From assembly GCA_028695895.1 (NCBI GenBank), contig JAQVIE010000109.1:1-5377 (forward strand): a stretch of DNA of 5,377 nucleotides. Reading direction: 5' to 3'. Below are positions 1 to 4,907 of the stretch, one piece after another. The notes under the pieces were generated by a model. The model saw nothing but the letters and a program-made list of their open reading frames with translations. It was not told where the DNA came from and searched no databases. Each line of letters starts with the position of its first letter. The first letter of the stretch is position 1. This stretch comes from Methanospirillum sp. (GTDB taxonomy: Archaea > Halobacteriota > Methanomicrobia > Methanomicrobiales > Methanospirillaceae). A program made the position numbers and the translations under genes.

Positions 1-1
1 C

Positions 2-18
2 CGACGCTCTTCCGATCT
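2..18 (+). other. Illumina TruSeq adapter remnant at contig end
   Basis: These 17 bases (CGACGCTCTTCCGATCT) are identical to the 3' end of the Illumina TruSeq read-1 adapter/primer as I know it. Base 1 does not match the adapter. The stretch is therefore sequencing artefact, and genuine genomic sequence begins at base 19. It matters because adapter bases 17-18 supply two of the three bases of the apparent stop codon of the neighbouring minus-strand gene. Confidence 0.93.
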
Positions 19-925
19 AATATACGGAAAAACAGCTGATGTCCTGGAGAAGACTTCTGACTTCATCAGCTGATGCCTGCTGATATTGTCTGCGGATCTT
101 TTCAAAGATCTCTCCATGCCGGATGATACGGCCATCTTTCATGCAAAAATGCCTGATAAAGGATGAGATGAGAGCCTGATCATTATTCAGCCGCTCTTCC
201 ATAGGTTTCCAGAACTGGTCGTACTGTGCATCGGCAGCTTCCTGGCTGTCAAGATGAGCAAAGAAAAAATTCCTGATGAGATCTGACTCTTCAAGCGGGA
301 CTCCCCGGTAATTTAAAGCCTCAAACACCTGGTTCGGGTTCTCCCCCTCTTCAAGTTCAATATATACAACACAGAGATCTTCTGTTATCACCTGCTGAAG
401 GGAGTTGAGATCCATGTAAGAGAACCGGTCCAGCTGCCACCAGAAATAATCAAAACATTCGACTATGCCAGAATCCTGTTCAAAGACATAATCCTCGTCA
501 AAAATATGAAAGAGAGCATTTTTATCTACTCTTGTCGGGATGACAACATAACTTCCCTCTCCGCTCCTTGGGGTATTCTTTAAAAAATCTGTTATCTGGT
601 CATATAACTCGTTAAGTCCTTTTTCACGCGCAAATGCCCTGATCACGGCAAGAATAATACTGATCGTGGTTATCCGCTGCTGACCGTCAATGATTATATA
701 TTTATCAAGGTTTTTTTCATACTCCCTGACGACCACAATTGAACCCAGAAATCTTGCAGCAGATTTTTTTTCTTTATCACCCTTTAAATCATATTGTTCT
801 TTGATATCTGCCCATAATTGTTCCCACTGCTGCCGTGACCATACGTACGGGCGCTGAAAAAGAGGGACTCTGTATTGTTTTGCCCCATTAAACAAGTCCC
901 AGACAGATGCCTTGGTAGCTTTCAT
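17..925 (-). CDS. DUF262 / GmrSD-type protein, C-terminus lost at contig end (partial)
   Basis: This is the N-terminal part of a DUF262-family protein (ParB/sulfiredoxin-like fold), as found in GmrSD-type type IV restriction enzymes and related phage-defence proteins. Visible family motifs are QRPYVW at residues 24-29, FLGSIV at 59-64 and the signature DGQQRITT at 80-87, thought to act in nucleotide binding or hydrolysis. Family members are commonly about 550-700 residues and often end in a DUF1524/HNH-like nuclease domain. Only 302 residues are present here, and the terminal TAG (17-19) is built partly from adapter bases, so the protein is truncated by the assembly and not by nature. The ATG is supported by GGGGTGA directly upstream (minus strand, bases 926-932). 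It lies downstream of ftr on the same strand, separated from it by 142 bases and T-tracts, so it is probably a separate transcription unit. The defence role is inferred from the family; the exact subtype cannot be decided without the C-terminus. Confidence 0.85.
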   Translation of the reverse strand: MKATKASVWDLFNGAKQYRVPLFQRPYVWSRQQWEQLWADIKEQYDLKGDKEKKSAARFLGSIVVVREYEKNLDKYIIIDGQQRITTISIILAVIRAFAREKGLNELYDQITDFLKNTPRSGEGSYVVIPTRVDKNALFHIFDEDYVFEQDSGIVECFDYFWWQLDRFSYMDLNSLQQVITEDLCVVYIELEEGENPNQVFEALNYRGVPLEESDLIRNFFFAHLDSQEAADAQYDQFWKPMEERLNNDQALISSFIRHFCMKDGRIIRHGEIFEKIRRQYQQASADEVRSLLQDISCFSVY

Positions 926-1046
926 TCACCCCAAATCCCTATATTATTATCACTTTCTTATGCTTTACATCACCGGTCTGTTTGCACATGGTTTTTTAAA
1001 ATTCAGAATTATCAGTTAATAATTCTCCGCCTTTTGTCCAGTCCTG

Positions 1047-1063
1047 AAAAAAAGAGAAAAAAA
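1047..1063 (-). terminator. Double T-tract terminator after ftr
   Basis: On the minus strand the ftr stop codon is followed within a few bases by T7-CTC-T7 (A7 runs at 1057-1063 and 1047-1053 on the plus strand). There is no clear hairpin. Archaeal RNA polymerase terminates at oligo-T tracts, so this is a likely terminator for ftr that separates it from the DUF262 gene. Confidence 0.6.
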
Positions 1064-1067
1064 GAGA

Positions 1068-1955
1068 TCAGAAGAGTTCTGCCAGCTTAAACTGGAATGG
1101 TCCGAGCTTTCCTTCGTAGTTTCCGGCGCTTATAAATGACACGCCAGGAACTTTGACTGCAGCTTTGATGCCTGCTGCCATGGCTTTCTTGACTGCTGCC
1201 TCGTCAACTCCATTTATAACAATCTCATAGATGGATTTGACTCCTTCAGGGACTTTTGTATCCGGAACCTTGTCCCTGATGGTTGGACAGTACTGTTCGT
1301 TCGTAGTTGCCGGGATAGGGAACTTGTAGTTCTTTGAACCGACTTTTGACCCTGAAGCAACAATACCGCCTGCAAAGCTGGTGATTGTCCCTTTTACTTC
1401 AAGAATTGCATCAGCAGCAGCTTTTGCACCCATGAGGGCTGTCATCTGATTATCAGCCATGACAAAGAAGTTACCACCGGCAACACCCTTGACCATGCCA
1501 AAGACCTCTTCACCTACATAGTCTCCTTCCATGATTGGGATCTTCCAGCACTGGCGCCCGCCAACCTCAACCTTGGACTCAAACTTGTCACCAAAGAAGT
1601 GAATTTTGATGTCAAACTTCTCTTCTGCATCTGGCATGCCATTAAAGACTGAAGTCGTGGCTGCAGTAAGGACACATTCAGCAATACGTTCCATGACCTG
1701 CTCAGGGACTTTCTTTTTTGATGCACAGATAAGAATGGACACACCAGGGCGCCAGTCAGGGGTCTCATCTGCACTGACAAAACCTTCAATACCTGCCTCA
1801 CATGGACAACCAATTGCAGATGTTGCAAAACCGGTTGCTTCCATCGCGGCAGTCATTGCCCATTTGCGGGTTACCCCGGTTATAATGACCCGTGATACCC
1901 ATATTGGAAATCCTTCAGCAAATGTGTTATCAATTGGTACACCGTTCAGTTCCAT
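1068..1955 (-). CDS. ftr: Formylmethanofuran:tetrahydromethanopterin N-formyltransferase
   Basis: Ftr (EC 2.3.1.101) transfers the formyl group from formylmethanofuran to N5 of tetrahydromethanopterin, the second step of CO2 reduction to methane; it is a cytosolic homo-oligomer. The 295 residues match the family's usual length (about 296). The protein aligns by eye from end to end with the well-known Methanopyrus kandleri enzyme: ELNGVPIDNTFAE at the start, KWAMTAAMEATGF at 31-43, a PGV segment at 70-72, WKIPIMEG at 137-144, GVAGGNFFVMA at 157-167, FAGGIVASGSKVGSK at 194-208, YEIVING near residue 244 and ISAGN..GKLG near the C-terminus. The start is supported by GAGGA (bases 1962-1966) six bases upstream. 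That Shine-Dalgarno sequence lies in the 3' arm of a small hairpin. No convincing TATA box is visible in the 80 bases up to the zinc-ribbon gene, so co-transcription with that gene is possible. No truncation or frameshift is seen. Confidence 0.97.
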   Translation of the reverse strand: MELNGVPIDNTFAEGFPIWVSRVIITGVTRKWAMTAAMEATGFATSAIGCPCEAGIEGFVSADETPDWRPGVSILICASKKKVPEQVMERIAECVLTAATTSVFNGMPDAEEKFDIKIHFFGDKFESKVEVGGRQCWKIPIMEGDYVGEEVFGMVKGVAGGNFFVMADNQMTALMGAKAAADAILEVKGTITSFAGGIVASGSKVGSKNYKFPIPATTNEQYCPTIRDKVPDTKVPEGVKSIYEIVINGVDEAAVKKAMAAGIKAAVKVPGVSFISAGNYEGKLGPFQFKLAELF

Positions 1956-1962
1956 TACGGTT

Positions 1963-1975
1963 CCTCAGAATGAGG
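1963..1975 (-). promoter_or_regulatory. Small hairpin containing the ftr ribosome binding site
   Basis: Read on the minus strand this is CCTCA-TTC-TGAGG, a perfect 5-bp stem with a 3-base loop. The 3' arm (TGAGG) is most of the Shine-Dalgarno sequence of ftr, placed seven bases before its ATG. Pairing would hide the ribosome binding site. The stem is short, and whether it forms or matters is inference. Confidence 0.4.
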
Positions 1976-1977
1976 TC

Positions 1978-2016
1978 ATCTGGCAGACCAATAATGGTTG
2001 TGAATTCGATCTGGCA
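1978..2016. repeat. Direct repeat ATCTGGCA x2 upstream of ftr
   Basis: ATCTGGCA occurs at 1978-1985 and again at 2009-2016 in the same orientation. The two copies start 31 bases apart, close to three helical turns. They lie between ftr and the gene upstream of it, where an ftr promoter would be expected. They could be paired binding sites for a regulator, but an 8-base repeat in an 80-base gap can also arise by chance. Confidence 0.4.
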
Positions 2017-2035
2017 CCCTGATGCCCTTCACCCT

Positions 2036-2581
2036 TCAATCAGGATAAACTCTGCATGCCCTTAAGACATCACACTCCCTGAGTGGCTGCAAGGGATCTG
2101 CTGTTGTAACAAGGGTTGACAAGGCCAAAACAGAGTCAGGGAGCTTAAGACCGAAAAGGTCGGTTGCCTGTACCTCGTGAGAATAGGAATGGACAGTCTT
2201 TCTGACAGTTCCCCGGTTAATCACAATCCCCATCCTGTTCATGAGCAGTGCAGCATGGGAAAAAGTGTGGTCTTCCGAGAGAGAGAGGCAGAGATCGACA
2301 ATTGGTGATCCAAACCTGCTTTTTTCGTAAAATGGCGCTTTGGCATAGCAAAGCTGACCACAGTCCCGGCAGTGAAAGCGCTTGACGTACACGTGTATAT
2401 GTTTCTCCCCTTCCGGAGAGTAAACCGTGGAAAACCGTCGTTGTTTCATATCATGGCTGACTACCAGTCCATTGCAGTTTGGACAGGGAAAGGACTTTGT
2501 AAACTGAACACCCGATACCCCTGTCATTGCCTGGTAGACCAGGTCAGCAATAATCGGTGAGATAAACGGCTGGCGACGCAT
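2036..2581 (-). CDS. Zinc-ribbon plus helix-turn-helix protein, transposase-front-like
   Basis: I do not recognise a named family. The 181-residue protein has two CxxC pairs, C33-P-N-C36 and C71-R-D-C74, consistent with a zinc ribbon. These are followed by a region (about 90-131) that reads like a helix-turn-helix, with SEDHTFSHAALLMNRMG as candidate first helices and INRGTVRKTVHSY as a recognition-type helix. This order, a zinc ribbon then HTH, is typical of the N-terminal part of several DDE transposases. However, no DDE catalytic domain follows: the reading frame ends about 45 residues after the HTH, and only 80 bases remain before ftr. It may be a transposase remnant or a free-standing DNA-binding protein. 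The first in-frame ATG was used; no Shine-Dalgarno sequence is visible upstream. It starts 32 bases after the stop of the membrane-protein gene on the same strand, so the two may be co-transcribed. No terminator is seen between it and ftr. Confidence 0.6.
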   Translation of the reverse strand: MRRQPFISPIIADLVYQAMTGVSGVQFTKSFPCPNCNGLVVSHDMKQRRFSTVYSPEGEKHIHVYVKRFHCRDCGQLCYAKAPFYEKSRFGSPIVDLCLSLSEDHTFSHAALLMNRMGIVINRGTVRKTVHSYSHEVQATDLFGLKLPDSVLALSTLVTTADPLQPLRECDVLRACRVYPD

Positions 2582-2613
2582 CTGCAGGGTAGTACAATCA
2601 GCCTGTCCAATGT

Positions 2614-2994
2614 TTAAGTATACTGCATTTCATTTGGTGTGGCAAACCTTGTGAGTAGTCGCCAGAGCAGAACTGTCAGTGTACATGAATAGAGGAACTG
2701 CAAAAAGATAGTCCAGGGGATTTCTATGCTGAAAAATATAATTGCCGTGTAAAAAGGCGTCATAATAGAGACAATATCCTTTTTTTCCAAAAGAAGCGCA
2801 AGAGCAGCTAATACACAAGATCCTGCAACACAACCCCAGATAAATCCGCCTTCATTTTCGATAATTCCGATGGAATAAAGAGTTAACGAAAACGCGATTC
2901 CTGCCCATGGAAGAAGAAGTGACAGGACACATAAAACCTTTTGGAGCGTTGTAAGGTTTTGGATAGGGAAAATATCGACAATATTCATCATCAT
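2614..2994 (-). CDS. Small four-helix membrane protein, unknown function
   Basis: I do not recognise this 126-residue protein. It is strongly hydrophobic, with about four membrane segments (roughly residues 17-41, 50-69, 74-92 and 94-114), split by a short charged loop EKKD at 70-73, and a short polar C-terminus. No catalytic or binding motif is evident. Three consecutive ATG codons open the frame (2994, 2991, 2988), so the exact start is uncertain, and no Shine-Dalgarno sequence precedes them. An A/T-rich stretch at about 3091-3097 (TTTTAAT on the minus strand) could be a distant TATA box. It is divergent from fdhC and upstream of the zinc-ribbon gene. That it is a real gene is inferred from the coherent membrane-protein composition, not from homology. 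Confidence 0.55.
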   Translation of the reverse strand: MMMNIVDIFPIQNLTTLQKVLCVLSLLLPWAGIAFSLTLYSIGIIENEGGFIWGCVAGSCVLAALALLLEKKDIVSIMTPFYTAIIFFSIEIPWTIFLQFLYSCTLTVLLWRLLTRFATPNEMQYT

Positions 2995-3126
2995 TATACT
3001 GTGATGGAAGGGGTGATGAAATGTCTGGATTATGGTGAGGCGTACCCTCCGGCAATCACCGATGAAGGTGTCACTTCTGGTACGATGAAAATTAAAACGT
3101 CTATTCTTGGACTATTTTTGTAATAT

Positions 3127-3143
3127 CCGGCAGTTCAAGCCGG
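3127..3143. repeat. Inverted repeat CCGGC-N7-GCCGG upstream of fdhC
   Basis: A perfect 5-bp GC-only inverted repeat with a 7-base loop is followed on the plus strand by a T5 run (3148-3152). It resembles a small terminator that would shield the fdhC promoter from upstream plus-strand transcripts. No plus-strand gene that I trust lies upstream, so it may equally be a protein-binding site. Confidence 0.4.
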
Positions 3144-3145
3144 GA

Positions 3146-3159
3146 ACTTTTTCAAAAGT
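3146..3159. repeat. Inverted repeat ACTTTT-TC-AAAAGT at the fdhC promoter
   Basis: The 6-bp arms are perfect, with a 2-base spacer. The right arm contains the AAAA element proposed as the BRE of the fdhC promoter (3154-3157). A regulator bound here would compete with or assist transcription factor B, so an operator is a plausible reading, but this is inferred from position only. Confidence 0.4.
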
Positions 3160-3173
3160 GTTTAATACTATCA
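3154..3173 (+). promoter_or_regulatory. Candidate fdhC promoter (BRE-TATA), motif shared with fdhA
   Basis: AAAA-GTG-TTTAATAC-TATCA has an archaeal layout: a purine-rich BRE followed by a TATA-like TTTAATAC. The expected transcription start, about 25 bases downstream of the box centre, is near 3190. That leaves a leader of roughly 60 bases before the ATG. The same pattern, AAAA-N3-TTTA-N4-TATCA, occurs upstream of fdhA at 4766-4785. A second A/T-rich candidate lies at about 3175-3186. Confidence 0.5.
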
Positions 3174-3180
3174 CAAAATA

Positions 3181-3193
3181 CTTAATGTTTAAG
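3181..3193. repeat. Inverted repeat CTTAA-TGT-TTAAG at the expected fdhC start site
   Basis: A perfect 5-bp inverted repeat with a 3-base spacer falls where the fdhC transcript is expected to begin. A repressor bound here would block transcription, so it is a candidate operator. The A/T-rich composition makes a chance origin possible. Confidence 0.35.
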
Positions 3194-3227
3194 CCTGTAA
3201 GGCATGTTGTGTGGCCTTGATACAGGC
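3193..3227 (+). promoter_or_regulatory. Stem-loop in the fdhC 5' leader
   Basis: GCCTGTA (3193-3199) pairs perfectly with TACAGGC (3221-3227). The stem continues with AGGC (3200-3203) pairing GCCT (3214-3217) around a 10-base loop, with a 3-base bulge TGA (3218-3220) on the 3' side, giving 11 pairs in total. It ends 10 bases before the fdhC Shine-Dalgarno sequence AAGGTG (3238-3243), and by the proposed start site it would lie at the very 5' end of the mRNA. It could stabilise the message or control translation. I do not recognise a known riboswitch class. Confidence 0.55.
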
Positions 3228-3252
3228 AGACTCTGTGAAGGTGTAATTAACT

Positions 3253-4125
3253 ATGGTATTTCATCCACCCGTACAAATAGTTGCTAAAAGTTCAGGAGCT
3301 GGACAGTATAAGTGCGGTTTGCCAGCATGGAACATGATTGTTCGTGGGTTCATGTCTGGAGCATACATCGCCATGGGAGCAGCCCTGGCAACTGTCTGTT
3401 CAACTGCTGTTGCTGACAACCTCGGAGCAGGTTTTGGTCAGCTAATTCTGGGAGCGGTGTTCCCTGTCGGTCTTATCATCACCGTCCTTACCGGTGCCGA
3501 ACTCTTTACCGGAGACGCAATGCTTGCACCGCTTGCAGCTTTCCATAACAAGGTGTCCTGGGCCAAAGTCTTGAATCTCTGGGTTTGGGTATACATCGGA
3601 AATCTGATTGGTTCCGTCTTCTTTGCATATATTATGGCCAATGGTCCATTTGTGTCATTTAATGCAGCAGGATTAGCCACCGTAAATGCATTTGGTTTAA
3701 GGGCTGTAGCTATTGGACTTGCAAAAACGAGTTATGTGGGCGGAATGGGATTCTATTCTGCACTATTGAAAGGAATTGGCTGTAACTGGCTTGTTAATCT
3801 TGCTATCCTGCTTGGTATCTGTGCAGATGATGCAATTGGTAAATTCTTCGGTATCTGGTTCCCTATCATGGCTTTCGTATCAATTGGGTTTGAACACAGT
3901 GTTGCCAACATGTACTTCATACCAGCAGGCATACTGACAGCAGGATATCTGAATGCAGATCAGATCGCAACAATTACTGTTGAAAAACTTGCTTCATTGA
4001 ACTGGGTTTCGATGTGGACCAGCAACATTATTCCTGTAACCATTGGTAATATCATCGGTGGAATGATCTTTGTTGGTCTTATATACTGGATAGCTTTCAA
4101 GAAAGAAATCGAAGCACTTGAGTAA
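3253..4125 (+). CDS. fdhC: Formate transporter, FNT family
   Basis: FdhC is a formate channel/transporter of the formate-nitrite transporter (FNT) family in the cytoplasmic membrane, here supplying formate to formate dehydrogenase. The 290 residues match the family's usual 270-290 and contain the expected hydrophobic segments. Signature motifs are LTGAELFTGD at 79-88, GIGCNWLVNLA at 174-184 and GFEHSVANMYFIP at 212-224. H215 in the last corresponds to the central pore histidine known from FocA-type channels. The ATG is preceded by AAGGTG (3238-3243) with a 9-base spacing. The gene opens a plus-strand cluster with the OB-fold membrane protein (21 bases downstream) and fdhA. In several other methanogens fdhC is followed directly by fdhAB, so the interposed gene is a variation. 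Its upstream region holds a BRE-TATA-like box, several inverted repeats and a leader stem-loop, suggesting regulated expression. No defects are seen. Confidence 0.95.
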   Translation: MVFHPPVQIVAKSSGAGQYKCGLPAWNMIVRGFMSGAYIAMGAALATVCSTAVADNLGAGFGQLILGAVFPVGLIITVLTGAELFTGDAMLAPLAAFHNKVSWAKVLNLWVWVYIGNLIGSVFFAYIMANGPFVSFNAAGLATVNAFGLRAVAIGLAKTSYVGGMGFYSALLKGIGCNWLVNLAILLGICADDAIGKFFGIWFPIMAFVSIGFEHSVANMYFIPAGILTAGYLNADQIATITVEKLASLNWVSMWTSNIIPVTIGNIIGGMIFVGLIYWIAFKKEIEALE

Positions 4126-4139
4126 TTTAACACCCAATC

Positions 4140-4146
4140 TTTTTTT
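4140..4146 (+). terminator. T7 tract between fdhC and the OB-fold gene
   Basis: Seven T residues lie directly before the ATG of the downstream gene, with no hairpin. Such a tract can cause partial termination by archaeal RNA polymerase, which would make fdhC more abundant than the next gene. Its position against the start codon also explains why no Shine-Dalgarno sequence is visible there. The function is inferred and the tract is short. Confidence 0.3.
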
Positions 4147-4683
4147 ATGCAGCTTTTACTAAGGCAGATTCGGCCATCGATTGTTCATTTCTTTGTCTTT
4201 GCGTTTTTTGCGGTTTTAATTGCCATATATGTGATTACTTCCGGCGATTTCCATATGCTTATCTGGGGTATTCCGACCCTTTTGTGCCTTCTGATATTTC
4301 CCATGATCCTGGCATATCTTTCTCAAAGTCAGTATGCCGGCCTGATTCCTGAATATGAAAAGGAAGCAAAAAGTGTGAATATAAGGGAGATTAACCCGTC
4401 TATGTTCTCAAAGCGGATCAGGATCGAAGGCCTTGTTGAAGAAGTCAGGTTCAGGTCCTTAAACCGTCCTCATTATATCATCGGTGATCGGACCGGGGTT
4501 ACCATCGTTAAGATGTTCACAAATCCCAGGTTTGATATAAACAAAGGAGATGTAGTTGAGGTATATGGACAGGTCATGAAGAGATATATCTTCTATGGTG
4601 ACCCGATCGTCAATGGTGTGGACATCAGGGTTACCAGATCTGGTGAGAAAAGTTCATCATCGCCTGTAAAGGCTAAGAAATAA
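4147..4683 (+). CDS. Membrane-anchored OB-fold protein in the formate locus
   Basis: This is a 178-residue protein of unknown function. Two N-terminal membrane helices (about residues 12-30 and 38-58) are followed by a linker and a soluble domain (about 88-162). That domain reads like an OB fold: RIRIEGLVEEVRF, then YIIGDRTGVTIVKMF, then KGDVVEVYGQV and a final strand near VNGVDIRV. The order of beta strands and the GD.TG and KGD.V.V.G patterns are typical of the nucleic-acid-binding OB family, but binding is not established here. The C-terminus is a Lys/Ser-rich tail (163-178). It follows fdhC by 21 bases, so the two are probably co-transcribed. No Shine-Dalgarno sequence precedes the ATG; this start was chosen because later starts would remove the first membrane helix. 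Its place between formate transporter and dehydrogenase suggests a link to formate metabolism, which is inference only. Confidence 0.8.
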   Translation: MQLLLRQIRPSIVHFFVFAFFAVLIAIYVITSGDFHMLIWGIPTLLCLLIFPMILAYLSQSQYAGLIPEYEKEAKSVNIREINPSMFSKRIRIEGLVEEVRFRSLNRPHYIIGDRTGVTIVKMFTNPRFDINKGDVVEVYGQVMKRYIFYGDPIVNGVDIRVTRSGEKSSSSPVKAKK

Positions 4684-4694
4684 GTGAATCATCT

Positions 4695-4715
4695 CAGTGC
4701 GCACTGGTTTTTTTT
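4695..4715 (+). terminator. Palindrome plus T8 terminator after the OB-fold gene
   Basis: CAGTGCGCACTG (4695-4706) is a perfect 12-base palindrome, able to form a short stem with a GCGC loop, and it is followed by T8 at 4708-4715. It lies 12 bases after the stop codon. This hairpin and T-tract are a good candidate terminator for the fdhC transcript and imply that fdhA has its own promoter. Confidence 0.65.
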
Positions 4716-4765
4716 ATCTCCAAACCGATTTTTCTGGCATGTTAGTATGCGCAGGCGATTAACTG

Positions 4766-4785
4766 AAAATGATTTACACTTATCA
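4766..4785 (+). promoter_or_regulatory. Candidate fdhA promoter (BRE-TATA), motif shared with fdhC
   Basis: AAAA-TGA-TTTACACT-TATCA follows the preceding terminator and matches the fdhC upstream box at 13 of 20 positions with identical spacing. If TTTACACT is the TATA element, transcription would begin near 4802 and leave a leader of about 105 bases. TTTACACT is a weak TATA box, so confidence is moderate to low. Confidence 0.42.
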
Positions 4786-4857
4786 TGTGGTTTAATGGGT
4801 GAGTGAGAATTGTACATGGGTCTCCCACCACAAATCATCAGGTATTGATCTTTTTTC

Positions 4858-4868
4858 ATAAGGCTTAT
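4858..4868. repeat. Inverted repeat ATAAG-G-CTTAT in the fdhA leader
   Basis: Perfect 5-base arms around a single G lie 39 bases before the fdhA start codon and just after a T6 run (4851-4856). It may be a regulator site or a chance A/T-rich palindrome; it is too short to form an RNA hairpin. Confidence 0.25.
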
Positions 4869-4907
4869 CTGTCTTCATCCTGAACCTTTCCTTACCGAGG
4901 AATCGTT

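Noticed and set aside
1514..1828. 104-codon minus-strand reading frame inside ftr in another frame
   Set aside because: It overlaps ftr completely, is Leu/Ser/Arg-rich without motifs, and is a frame shadow.
1606..2022. 138-codon plus-strand reading frame opposite ftr
   Set aside because: It is antisense to the clearly conserved ftr gene, has no family resemblance, and is explained by ftr codon usage.
2036..2613. Complete insertion sequence around the zinc-ribbon gene
   Set aside because: No terminal inverted repeats, target-site duplication or DDE domain could be found at the gene's borders.
3010..3038. Five-codon leader peptide (ATG at 3021) after a good GGGGTGAT ribosome binding site
   Set aside because: The likely fdhC promoter lies downstream at 3154, so this would not be on the fdhC transcript; the match may be chance in a GGTGA-rich stretch.
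3034..3070. Competing small stems (GGTGA with TCACC, or CACC with GGTG) suggesting a riboswitch
   Set aside because: The stems are only 4-5 bp, no known riboswitch core is recognised, and the region is probably upstream of the fdhC transcription start.
2941..3123. 60-codon plus-strand reading frame overlapping the start of the membrane-protein gene
   Set aside because: There is no recognisable domain, its 5' part is antisense to the membrane-protein gene, and no promoter is visible. A shorter version from 3004 cannot be excluded but has no support beyond an open frame.
4769..4838. Long-range pairing of ATGATT and TGTGGT with ACCACAAATCAT before fdhA
   Set aside because: The left arm is split by 11 bases and overlaps the proposed promoter, so it would not be in the mRNA; the pairing may be coincidental.
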